Positions 1 to 5,019 of a DNA stretch of 5,019 nt are shown piece after piece (the first letter of the stretch is position 1; every line of letters starts with the position of its first letter). The stretch covers positions 1 through 5,019 of the forward strand of contig JAQBWG010000156.1 in assembly GCA_027625225.1 (NCBI GenBank), given 5' to 3'. A model generated the notes under the pieces. The model did no database searches. It saw only the letters and a program-made list of their open reading frames with translations, and had not been told where the DNA came from. The DNA is from Chloroflexota bacterium (GTDB taxonomy: Bacteria > Chloroflexota > Dehalococcoidia > Lucifugimonadales > VGZR01). The position numbers and the translations under genes were made by a program.

Positions 1-258
1 GGTCGGTACACAGATCACCGCGACGTCAGATTCCGCCAGGCACGTGGGATCGGTGGTCGCCCGGAAGCCAAGTTCCAGCATGCCGGCCACCTCGGCATCA
101 GTGATGTCGTCGATGTGGGAACGGCCGGAGTTGAGCGCTTCAACGATTACCCGCGAAGTGTCGATACCTGAAACGGCCATGCCAGCACGAGTCGCCTCAA
201 GGGCCAAGGGCAGACCTACGTAACCAAGCCCGACCACCACCAGCCGTACGGGTGCCAA
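1..258 (-). CDS. Nucleotide-sugar dehydrogenase, N-terminal 86 residues (partial, runs off left edge)
   Basis: The translation opens M-A-P-V-R-L-V-V-V-G-L-G-Y-V-G-L-P-L-A, the GxGxxG Rossmann NAD-binding motif of the UDP-glucose / UDP-GlcNAc / UDP-ManNAc 6-dehydrogenase family. It continues through the second strand (GIDTS), the N-S-G-R-S-H-I-D-D-I segment and the VAVICVPT strand typical of the family. These enzymes oxidise C6 of a UDP-sugar to the uronate in two NAD-dependent steps in the cytoplasm. The start is TTG at 258: AGGAG (264-268) lies 5 bases upstream and an in-frame TAG lies further upstream. Family members are usually about 400-450 residues, so roughly four fifths of the gene is outside the window. 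The GRSHIDDI segment recalls WbpA-type UDP-GlcNAc dehydrogenases more than UDP-glucose dehydrogenases, but the substrate cannot be set from the N-terminus. It follows the aminotransferase by 65 bases and is probably co-transcribed. Confidence 0.93.
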   Translation of the reverse strand, partial: MAPVRLVVVGLGYVGLPLALEATRAGMAVSGIDTSRVIVEALNSGRSHIDDITDAEVAGMLELGFRATTDPTCLAESDVAVICVPT

Positions 259-276
259 TTCGACTCCTGACCACTT

Positions 277-299
277 AGGGCGCCCCTATCGCGCGCCCT
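277..299 (-). other. GC-rich inverted repeat between aminotransferase and dehydrogenase
   Basis: AGGGCGC (277-283) and GCGCCCT (293-299) are perfect reverse complements, giving a 7-bp stem with a 9-base loop. It sits in the 65-base gap between the aminotransferase stop and the TTG start of the dehydrogenase, 9 bases before the latter's Shine-Dalgarno site. No T-tract follows it on the minus strand, so it does not look like an intrinsic terminator. It could be an intercistronic RNA hairpin, or chance in GC-rich DNA. Confidence 0.35.
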
Positions 300-323
300 T
301 ACCAGCCTATGGGTGAGTCATCC

Positions 324-1421
324 CTACACCTGGAAGGACCCGACCGCATCGATGACCCTGCTCACCTCGTCGTCACTTAGGTGCTCGCCAATGGGCAGAC
401 TCAGCTCGTGCGCTGCCACTGATACCGCTCTCGGAAAGTCAGCGAGCGGCCAACTTGAATGGAACGGCAACTGCGGCAGGCTCTGCGGGTAGTGCACCCC
501 CGTTGGAATGCCCGCATCGTGCAGGTGCGCGGCTAGTGCGTCGCGATCGGGCACCAGGACCGCGAACTGATGCCAGGCGTGCAGGCCATCTAATGGCACT
601 TCCGGCAGTTCTAGCCAACCGTAACCCGACCACGCCGCTCTGTAGCTAGCGGCGATCTCACGACGGCGAGCCACCCACGCGTCAAGGCGAGCCAACTTGA
701 CTAACAGGACGGCCGCCTGCAGCGTGTCCATCCGCGAGTTACGCCCAGCAATCTCATGATCGAACTTTCCAAGGCGTCCATGATTCGCCAAGCGCCTAAT
801 CTTCTCCGACATCACCTCATCAGAAGTAGTAACAGCACCCGCATCACCAAATGCGCCGAGGTTCTTGCCCGGATAAAAACTAAAGGACGCTGCGAGGCCA
901 AGGGAGCCCACCATCCGCCCACGTCTACTCGCTCCGTGGCCCTGCGCCGCGTCTTCGATGATCACCACATCTGATCGCCCTGCAGCCTCCAGCAACTGGC
1001 GCAGCAGTTCGACATCCACCGGATAGCCATACAGGTGGACGGCTATCACCGCACGGGTTCGCGGCGTGAGGGCTAAGACAGCGGCCTGTAGGTCAAGGAC
1101 CACGGCCCGATCAACATCGACTAACACTGGGATCGCACCAACCCGCAGTACCGCTTCACTAGTTGCAGCGAATGTCATGGCGGGAACGATTACCTCATCA
1201 CCATTACCGATGCCGAGGGCTTCGAGGATCAGTTCCAATGAGTCCGTGCCGTTTCCGCACGCAATACAAGACTTAGTTCCGGTGTATCCCGCGAAAGCCG
1301 ACTCGAACTGCCGAGTCTCTAATCCATTGATGAAGTCGCCTCGCCCGAGGACTGCCTCCATCGCGGTCGATAGTTCGGGCTCCAATTGGGCGCGTTGCCA
1401 CTGCAGGTCGAGCGACTTCAT
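324..1421 (-). CDS. DegT/DnrJ/EryC1/StrS-family sugar aminotransferase (PLP-dependent)
   Basis: This intact 365-residue protein has the usual family length. PLP-dependent enzymes of this family transfer an amino group, usually from glutamate, to a keto-sugar nucleotide in the cytoplasm. Visible motifs (365-residue numbering) are RGDFING near 28-34, CGNGTDS at 55-61 (phosphate-binding), the P-A-M-T-F-A-A-T segment at 80-87, VIIEDAAQGHGA around 153-164 (Asp157 expected to contact the pyridine nitrogen), SFYPGKNLGAFGDAG with Lys186 as the expected Schiff-base lysine, and GRNSRMD at 226-232. The ATG at 1421 is preferred because GGAGG (1426-1430) lies 4 bases upstream and the MKSLDLQWQRAQ N-terminus matches the paralogous stub at 4988. 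A GTG/ATG further up would add 11 residues lacking family similarity. Pairing with a nucleotide-sugar dehydrogenase resembles WbpE/WbpA-type amino-uronate pathways, but the exact sugar is not known. G+C is near 60%, above that of the two upstream genes. Confidence 0.95.
   Translation of the reverse strand: MKSLDLQWQRAQLEPELSTAMEAVLGRGDFINGLETRQFESAFAGYTGTKSCIACGNGTDSLELILEALGIGNGDEVIVPAMTFAATSEAVLRVGAIPVLVDVDRAVVLDLQAAVLALTPRTRAVIAVHLYGYPVDVELLRQLLEAAGRSDVVIIEDAAQGHGASRRGRMVGSLGLAASFSFYPGKNLGAFGDAGAVTTSDEVMSEKIRRLANHGRLGKFDHEIAGRNSRMDTLQAAVLLVKLARLDAWVARRREIAASYRAAWSGYGWLELPEVPLDGLHAWHQFAVLVPDRDALAAHLHDAGIPTGVHYPQSLPQLPFHSSWPLADFPRAVSVAAHELSLPIGEHLSDDEVSRVIDAVGSFQV
1378..1409 (-). repeat. Direct repeat copy A, inside intact aminotransferase
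   Basis: Thirty-two bases covering codons 5 to 15 (D-L-Q-W-Q-R-A-Q-L-E and two bases of the next codon) of the intact aminotransferase are identical to 4945-4976, in the same orientation. Over codons 1-21, 56 of 63 bases match between the two copies. The copies are 3,567 bases apart and flank the fusion glycosyltransferase and membrane protein genes. Confidence 0.95.
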
Positions 1422-1632
1422 CGTTCCTCCATCGACAGTCCAATACGTTGCCATGCGTCGTCGGCGATCTTAAGCAATGCAATAGCTCCAACTTACTCCG
1501 CCGAGGATCGTGTCAAGCCCCGCATTGGAGCACCATCCACGAAGTCTCCCGTGGCAATAGCCTCAAAAATCGCTTTTGAGAGACCCAGTCTGAGCGTCGC
1601 AGCTGTGACCCAACATCCAATAACCTCGTCAT
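1422..1632 (-). pseudogene. Decayed, frameshifted 5' remnant of a second DegT-family aminotransferase
   Basis: Starting at ATG 1632 one reads M-T-R-L-L-D-V-G-S-Q-L-R-R. A one-base shift near 1594 then gives L-R-L-G-L-S-K-A-I-F-E-A-I-A-T-G-D-F-V-D-G-A-P-M-R. Spliced across the shift, it aligns without gaps to the stub at 4988 (LLDLQWQRAQLEPELSAAM) and then to the intact gene (LSTAMEAVLGRGDFING). It shares LLD, Q, L, LS, A, GDF.xG and R. The in-frame TAA at 1493-1495 falls exactly where the intact protein has Tyr46 of GYTG. Further on, DDAWQRI resembles TDSLELI of the phosphate-binding helix after a two-residue loss. The frame ends in CGATGA, where the TGA overlaps the ATG of the intact gene. 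Its last codons supply that gene's GGAGG site. With a frameshift, an internal stop and no 3' part, it cannot make an enzyme. It is far more diverged than the stub at 4988, so it is probably an older remnant. Confidence 0.65.
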
Positions 1633-1728
1633 TGTCGGTTCCAGAAGAAGTGAGTACCCTTCAATCGCCGCTTGCCTCATTCGCATAAAACTCCCTCGGC
1701 TCAACTGGCTTTTGAGTCATGTCCGCTT

Positions 1729-1757
1729 TGCCTATTTCCAGTTTCGGGTTGTGTCAA
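1729..1757 (-). promoter_or_regulatory. Candidate promoter (consensus -35, weak -10) after the fusion gene
   Basis: A perfect TTGACA (1752-1757) is followed after 17 bases by TAGGCA (1729-1734), a poor -10 match. It lies just beyond the stop codon of the fusion glycosyltransferase and points toward the aminotransferase and dehydrogenase. An ATG at 1720 lies 8 bases past the -10, so a transcript starting there would be nearly leaderless. That ATG opens only a 19-codon ORF (1661-1720, beginning MTQKPVEPREFY) that ends in TGA and that I do not recognise. The rest of 1633-1771 shows no convincing gene or terminator. If real, the site gives the GC-rich downstream genes their own promoter. Confidence 0.3.
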
Positions 1758-1771
1758 CACGAGCGAAACGT

Positions 1772-3214
1772 CTAACCGACAAACTTTAGCCTGCTAGCAG
1801 CCACAAAAGCCATTCTTAGCAGCAACCAACCGTGTCGAAAGCGAGAGATGTTCGTCTCGCCATAGGTTCTTTCTTTGTAATGAATTGGTATATCTCGAAT
1901 TCTCAAGCCCATCGCAGACGCACCAAACAACAGGTCAAAGTCCCCGAAGGGGTCTAAGGATCCAAAACGACTTCGGTTAGATGCAAGCCTCACGTAGTCG
2001 GAACGCCACATGACCTTTGTTCCGCATAGAGTGTCACGAACAGGCTGACCAAGTAGGAAAGTAAAGAGCAATCCGAAACCCTTATTTCCCAACATGTTAA
2101 GAAACTTCATTGCATTGGTTTCCATCTGGTAAGTAAGACGTGTACCGTTGGCGAATTCGCACACGTCTCTAGAAAGTGCTTCAACGAATTTGGGCAGTTC
2201 TTCTGGTGGCACGGAGATATCCGCATCCAAAATCATGACAATTTCGCCTGTGGCCATGGCAAAGCCTTGACGAACTGCATCTCCTTTACCTTTCCCGTTC
2301 TGCCGAAGAACGTGAAATCTCTCACCCTTCCTTCCGCTTAGCCTATTGGTTTCATCAATAATTGTTTGCCAGGTGTTATCCGTAGACCCCCCCTCCACGA
2401 AAATAACTTCCTGGTCATGCGCTAGTTTTGGGATCCGGTCAATCAGTTCTCTTATGTGCCCAGACTCATTTCGCGCGGCAATCACTATACTTACCGACTC
2501 TATAGGCCCGCTGCGCTTGCGCAGTGGTCGTGCGGTTGTCACATGCACCAAGCACAAATGACGGATAATTGGGAGCGGGGCCAACCATTTATTAGCAAAG
2601 CGAGATAGAAAGGGGACCCATATCGGAGATAGAATGCCGTACTGGCGCTTCGTAATTTCGAAGCCAGAAACTTCGAGAAGATTCTGGACTTCTTGGCGAG
2701 GCAAATAACTCTCACTCTGGTTTCCGGTCTTGAGTCCAAGAAGTTCCGCTAGCCAAAGAACGGGCCGCCATAGACGACTATAGGTCACCACCACCGTTCG
2801 GGAGCGCGCATGACTCCATTCATGAACACGGGACAAAACGATCTGCACATCGCGCACTTCATCCAAAACCATACTTAGAACGATAGTATCGGGGTTAGGC
2901 ATTGGTGGACCTTCGAAGTCCTCGATTGCGCGATGAATCCAAGTACCCTGCGGGAGCGCTTCTTCAGCTTTCGAAAGGGCTTTTTCGTCAATGTCAACTC
3001 CTACATATGACAGCACCGAAATCTGTTCCAGCAAGGAACCCTCTCCACACCCTAAATCAAGCACTCTCAAATCCGGTGTCATTTGGGCTCCTACGAGACG
3101 GTTGACTTCCCGGTGGAAAAAGCGGCTAGCACGGCGAGAGCGCCCCCGGGGCCCTCTAGTCACTTCGCCAAAGATCCGATTTTTGTGCAGGTGGGCGCCT
3201 GAATAATCAGCCAA
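1772..3214 (-). CDS. Bifunctional SAM-dependent methyltransferase / GT2 glycosyltransferase fusion
   Basis: This 480-residue protein has two catalytic domains. Residues about 30-230 form a class I methyltransferase, with motif I VLDLGCGEG at 51-59, the acidic strand end VGVDID at 71-76 and a later strand TVVVTYS. Residues about 240-480 form a GT-A-fold family 2 glycosyltransferase: VSIVIAARNES (241-251), VEGGSTDNTW (273-282), GKGKGDAVRQGF (307-318), the metal-binding D-A-D at 330-332, and FGDFDLLF (423-430) with RTYGETN (449-455) in the acceptor region. The motifs resemble dolichyl/polyprenyl-phosphate sugar synthases (DPM1/Alg5 type), and no C-terminal membrane anchor is visible. The start is TTG at 3214 because a TGA lies in frame upstream, no ATG or GTG lies between, and GAGGGG (3223-3228) is 8 bases away. 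The next alternative is a GTG at codon 17. The G+C of sampled sequence is near 47%, unlike the downstream aminotransferase. Sugar donor, acceptor and methyl target are unknown. Confidence 0.9.
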   Translation of the reverse strand: MADYSGAHLHKNRIFGEVTRGPRGRSRRASRFFHREVNRLVGAQMTPDLRVLDLGCGEGSLLEQISVLSYVGVDIDEKALSKAEEALPQGTWIHRAIEDFEGPPMPNPDTIVLSMVLDEVRDVQIVLSRVHEWSHARSRTVVVTYSRLWRPVLWLAELLGLKTGNQSESYLPRQEVQNLLEVSGFEITKRQYGILSPIWVPFLSRFANKWLAPLPIIRHLCLVHVTTARPLRKRSGPIESVSIVIAARNESGHIRELIDRIPKLAHDQEVIFVEGGSTDNTWQTIIDETNRLSGRKGERFHVLRQNGKGKGDAVRQGFAMATGEIVMILDADISVPPEELPKFVEALSRDVCEFANGTRLTYQMETNAMKFLNMLGNKGFGLLFTFLLGQPVRDTLCGTKVMWRSDYVRLASNRSRFGSLDPFGDFDLLFGASAMGLRIRDIPIHYKERTYGETNISRFRHGWLLLRMAFVAASRLKFVG

Positions 3215-3389
3215 TGGGTTTTCCCCTCTTGGCGCACCTCACGTTGGCACTAGGAACACTCTGGAGCCCTGACGAGACCCCTACGCCCTTCGCAAAGGCT
3301 GCTGCGCCTGTTTGTCCTACTGAGGTGTTCCACGTAGCGTCTTCCTCGTCAAGCTTTGTCAAAGGGTTGGCAACTTTTTGGCTTTCCAT
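3207..3389 (-). CDS. Possible small hypothetical ORF (60 codons) between membrane protein and fusion gene
   Basis: The 213-base gap between the two large genes holds one sizeable minus-strand reading frame of its own. It starts at ATG 3389 (MESQKVANPLTKLDEEDATW) and ends with a TGA that overlaps the TTG start of the fusion gene by 8 bases. That overlap could couple their translation. The product is hydrophilic at first, then rich in Gly, Ala, Ser and Val, with a basic end (RCAKRGKPIG). The ribosome binding site is weak (only GGG nearby). The frame continues open upstream into the membrane-protein gene, and the opposite strand is open too, so openness alone is weak evidence. I recognise no family. 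It may be a genuine small gene, the tail of a lost gene, or noise. Confidence 0.22.
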   Translation of the reverse strand: MESQKVANPLTKLDEEDATWNTSVGQTGAAAFAKGVGVSSGLQSVPSANVRCAKRGKPIG

Positions 3390-3427
3390 GCGTACCCAGA
3401 CAAATCGGTTGACTCTTAGCCTACAAC

Positions 3428-4861
3428 TCATTCCTTTACCCCGTTGCCAGACCTTAACGGCCGAACTGATGAAATGAGAGTTCGTGACAAATGAGGAACG
3501 CCTGAATCCCGGAAATACTTGCAGGCGTCGTTCCCGAATGAAACAATTACGTACATAACTGTCGGCACGAATAACAAGTACCATAGCACGAAGAGAATAT
3601 GATTATGCAAATAAGAGTGGGCCTTCGCGGCAACAAACCAACTCGCGGCAGAGGCGTATGACACGAGAAGTAAAACACTGTCGCGTTTCCACTTCGCGCT
3701 TCCATTGGCGTAACGAAGGGCTACCACTGTGACGCTAGCGAAGACCACAAGAGCAAATGATGTCCCACCGAGACTCAGGCCAAACACCGATCCATGATTA
3801 TCAAAATTCAATGCCAGAAGGTCCGATTGAAACCACCACTCTGGCGCCATATATCTTTTCAGGACAGTGAAGGGACTACTGTTCAGGGCCTGGGCGTAGA
3901 TCGGATCCATGGTTTCTGGATTACCCCACGTGCGCCGCAAGATTGTTTCGACCCAGAGAATACGAAGACCATCTGTAAGGCGGCCACCGACGACTACGGC
4001 GTGAATCACCATCACGCCTAGAAAACCTGCCCCGGCTGACACAGCAATTCCAGCACTTGCCTTGAGAGCGGAGCTCATACTCTTGCTGGAACGAGGCTTC
4101 AGTATCGCGGCGAAAATTGGTACTGAACAAGCGAGGATAGTGATGCTCGTGAATAATTCATAACCGGTCAATGCGAACTTCAGGGCGAAAGCTGCCACCA
4201 GTGCAAAAAAGGCCAAATATTTCTGCACTTTATTTTTCGCGGCAATAAGGTTCAGGGCAGCCAAAGTCGGCAAGAACCAGAGCCATGGGGACCAAAAGAG
4301 ATTTCTTGCAGCCATAGTCAGCCATGGTGAGCAAAGAACACACGCAATCCATACCCACGCAAAAGGTCCTGACATTAAACGCAGAATTCCGAGAAAAACC
4401 AATGCCGCTACGAGAGAGTACAGTCCCGTGTTCACAAGGCGAAGACACGAAAGTCCACATCCAAATTCTCGCCACGCCACTGAAACTAAGTTCGCCTGAA
4501 TGCCGAAGTTACTCGTGTAGGTCAGGTACTCGATTCCTTCGCTTTCAGGACCGAATGGAAACATTCCTTTACTAATCCGCTCGTAAACATCGACAGAGAC
4601 CTCACCTGTCGACATCGGATTTCCCTCGAACAACATACCAAGCGCCGGCACATCTGCGCCCTGGGCATCAGCTTCAACGCGCGTCAAAACGAGACTCTCC
4701 GAGTCCAACTGCCAATTGATCCAGTTTTCCCACTGGGCAACACCAAACCCGTTGACAAGTGTGGAGAACCACAGCACTAAGAAAAGGAATGCAGCGAGCC
4801 CACAATTAAGAAGCCGCCGACTCACGTGCGGACTGTATCCAAAGTTCGATCTGCTCATCAC
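3428..4861 (-). CDS. Polytopic membrane protein, probable GT-C-type glycosyltransferase
   Basis: This 477-residue protein has about ten hydrophobic spans, near residues 18-38, 145-163, 165-184, 188-207, 213-230, 234-254, 268-291, 366-384, 393-412 and 419-442. A hydrophilic loop of roughly 105 residues follows the first span and a shorter one (about 292-365) follows the seventh. This is the layout of GT-C enzymes, which use polyprenyl-phosphate sugars on the outer face of the membrane. The first loop contains R-V-E-A-D (62-65), a possible ExD-like acidic motif, and YTSNFGIQ (115-122). The segment AKAHSYLHNHI (412-422) before the last span is striking and may be functional. A Wzy polymerase or flippase is the main alternative, but the large first loop argues against a Wzx flippase. 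GGGGAG (4868-4873) lies 6 bases before GTG 4861 and 9 before ATG 4858. Either start is possible. It begins 46 bases after the aminotransferase stub, is probably co-transcribed with it, and has low G+C. Confidence 0.8.
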   Translation of the reverse strand: MMSRSNFGYSPHVSRRLLNCGLAAFLFLVLWFSTLVNGFGVAQWENWINWQLDSESLVLTRVEADAQGADVPALGMLFEGNPMSTGEVSVDVYERISKGMFPFGPESEGIEYLTYTSNFGIQANLVSVAWREFGCGLSCLRLVNTGLYSLVAALVFLGILRLMSGPFAWVWIACVLCSPWLTMAARNLFWSPWLWFLPTLAALNLIAAKNKVQKYLAFFALVAAFALKFALTGYELFTSITILACSVPIFAAILKPRSSKSMSSALKASAGIAVSAGAGFLGVMVIHAVVVGGRLTDGLRILWVETILRRTWGNPETMDPIYAQALNSSPFTVLKRYMAPEWWFQSDLLALNFDNHGSVFGLSLGGTSFALVVFASVTVVALRYANGSAKWKRDSVLLLVSYASAASWFVAAKAHSYLHNHILFVLWYLLFVPTVMYVIVSFGNDACKYFRDSGVPHLSRTLISSVRPLRSGNGVKE

Positions 4862-4907
4862 GATTATCTCCCCATTGATACACCAGCCTAGACCAACCCA
4901 AGCGCGC

Positions 4908-4988
4908 CTACGTAATCACTGTCGCCATCGCGGCCGATAGCTCAGGCTCCAATTGGGCGCGTTGCCACTGCAGGTCAAGTAATTTCAT
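4908..4988 (-). pseudogene. Truncated 5' end (26 codons) of a DegT-family aminotransferase paralogue
   Basis: ATG 4988 opens a 26-residue frame, MKLLDLQWQRAQLEPELSAA and then M-A-T-V-I-T, closed by TAG at 4908-4910. Residues 1-21 match the intact aminotransferase at 18 of 21 positions, and 56 of 63 bases are identical. Similarity fades after codon 21 to 25. Most DNA differences are silent, so the piece came from a functional gene and was cut recently. It keeps a strong ribosome binding site, AGGAG (4994-4998) 5 bases before the ATG, so it is probably still translated as a short peptide 46 bases ahead of the membrane-protein gene. It lacks all PLP-binding parts and cannot be an enzyme. The bases just upstream of the two ATGs are unrelated, so homology begins at the start codon. 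The 31 bases between it and the window edge include a frame ending ATTGDS-stop, possibly the tail of an upstream gene, which is too short to judge. Confidence 0.88.
4945..4976 (-). repeat. Direct repeat copy B, inside aminotransferase stub
   Basis: This 32-base block is identical to 1378-1409 and in the same orientation. It lies within the truncated aminotransferase 5' end. Exact recombination between the two copies would remove 3,567 bases, including the membrane protein, the fusion glycosyltransferase and the older remnant. It would leave one complete aminotransferase reading frame behind the strong ribosome binding site at 4994-4998. Confidence 0.95.
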
Positions 4989-5019
4989 TATCTCTCCTAG
5001 GAGTCGCCAGTTGTCGCCC

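Noticed and set aside
455..1473. Plus-strand open frames (455-649, 756-974, 1066-1473) opposite the aminotransferase
   Set aside because: They are antisense to a gene with clear family motifs, show no recognisable domains, and are expected in GC-rich coding DNA.
1513..1704. A 63-codon minus-strand frame with GAGGGAG 4 bases before an internal ATG at 1686
   Set aside because: Its middle part (from 1632) is the first frame of the aminotransferase remnant and the rest past about 1594 is out of frame with the family similarity. It is better explained as part of a pseudogene, although a short translated peptide cannot be excluded.
3355..3365. CTTTGTCAAAG inverted repeat overlapping a TTGACA on the minus strand
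   Set aside because: The arms are only 5 bases with a one-base centre, and no fitting -10 lies 16-18 bases downstream.
3214..3477. Plus-strand 87-codon frame in the gap between the two cassette genes
   Set aside because: It is antisense to the transcription direction of every gene here, has no clear ribosome binding site and no recognisable motif. It runs into the 3' end of the membrane-protein gene.
4862..4907. Possible promoter (TTGGGT with TATCAA) before the membrane-protein gene
   Set aside because: The -35 match is poor and the spacer is only 15 bases. The gene is more likely co-transcribed from upstream.
4994..5003. Perfect palindrome CTCCTAGGAG over the stub's ribosome binding site
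   Set aside because: With no loop it cannot form a hairpin. It is short and explained by the AGGAG site, so chance is likely.
1..5019. CRISPR arrays, tRNA or rRNA genes, transposases or insertion-sequence ends
   Set aside because: No regularly spaced repeats, RNA gene signatures, transposase motifs or terminal inverted repeats were seen. The only long repeat is the aminotransferase 5' end.

Overview
The window is a piece of a bacterial cell-surface polysaccharide (O-antigen, capsule or exopolysaccharide) biosynthesis locus. All credible genes lie on the minus strand, so transcription runs from high to low coordinates. In transcription order it holds: a truncated aminotransferase 5' end (4988-4908); a polytopic membrane protein that looks like a GT-C-type glycosyltransferase (4861-3428); a 213-base gap that may hold one small ORF; a methyltransferase-glycosyltransferase fusion (3214-1772); a 350-base gap holding a candidate promoter and a decayed aminotransferase 5' end; an intact DegT/DnrJ/EryC1/StrS sugar aminotransferase (1421-324); and the first 86 residues of a nucleotide-sugar dehydrogenase that runs off the left edge (258-1).

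Base composition is mosaic. Sample lines counted by hand give about 60-65% G+C in the aminotransferase and dehydrogenase, and about 47% in the fusion gene and the membrane protein. The two middle genes therefore look like an acquired cassette set into a GC-rich sugar-nucleotide backbone. TTG or GTG starts and good Shine-Dalgarno sites fit a GC-rich bacterium. An actinobacterium is possible, but nothing here proves the phylum.

A plausible division of labour follows. The dehydrogenase and aminotransferase would make an activated amino or uronic sugar in the cytoplasm. The DPM1/Alg5-like GT2 half of the fusion could load a sugar onto a polyprenyl phosphate. The membrane protein could use such a lipid-linked sugar outside the membrane. 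The last two roles are inference.

The main discovery is that the 5' end of a DegT-family aminotransferase gene occurs three times in about 3.6 kb, always in the same orientation: one intact gene (start 1421), one nearly identical 26-codon stub (start 4988), and one older, frameshifted remnant directly upstream of the intact gene (start about 1632). The stub and the intact gene share a 32-base exact match and together bracket the low-GC cassette. This looks like a scar of repeated gene-module replacement anchored on the aminotransferase start. No RNA genes, CRISPR arrays or transposase genes were seen.
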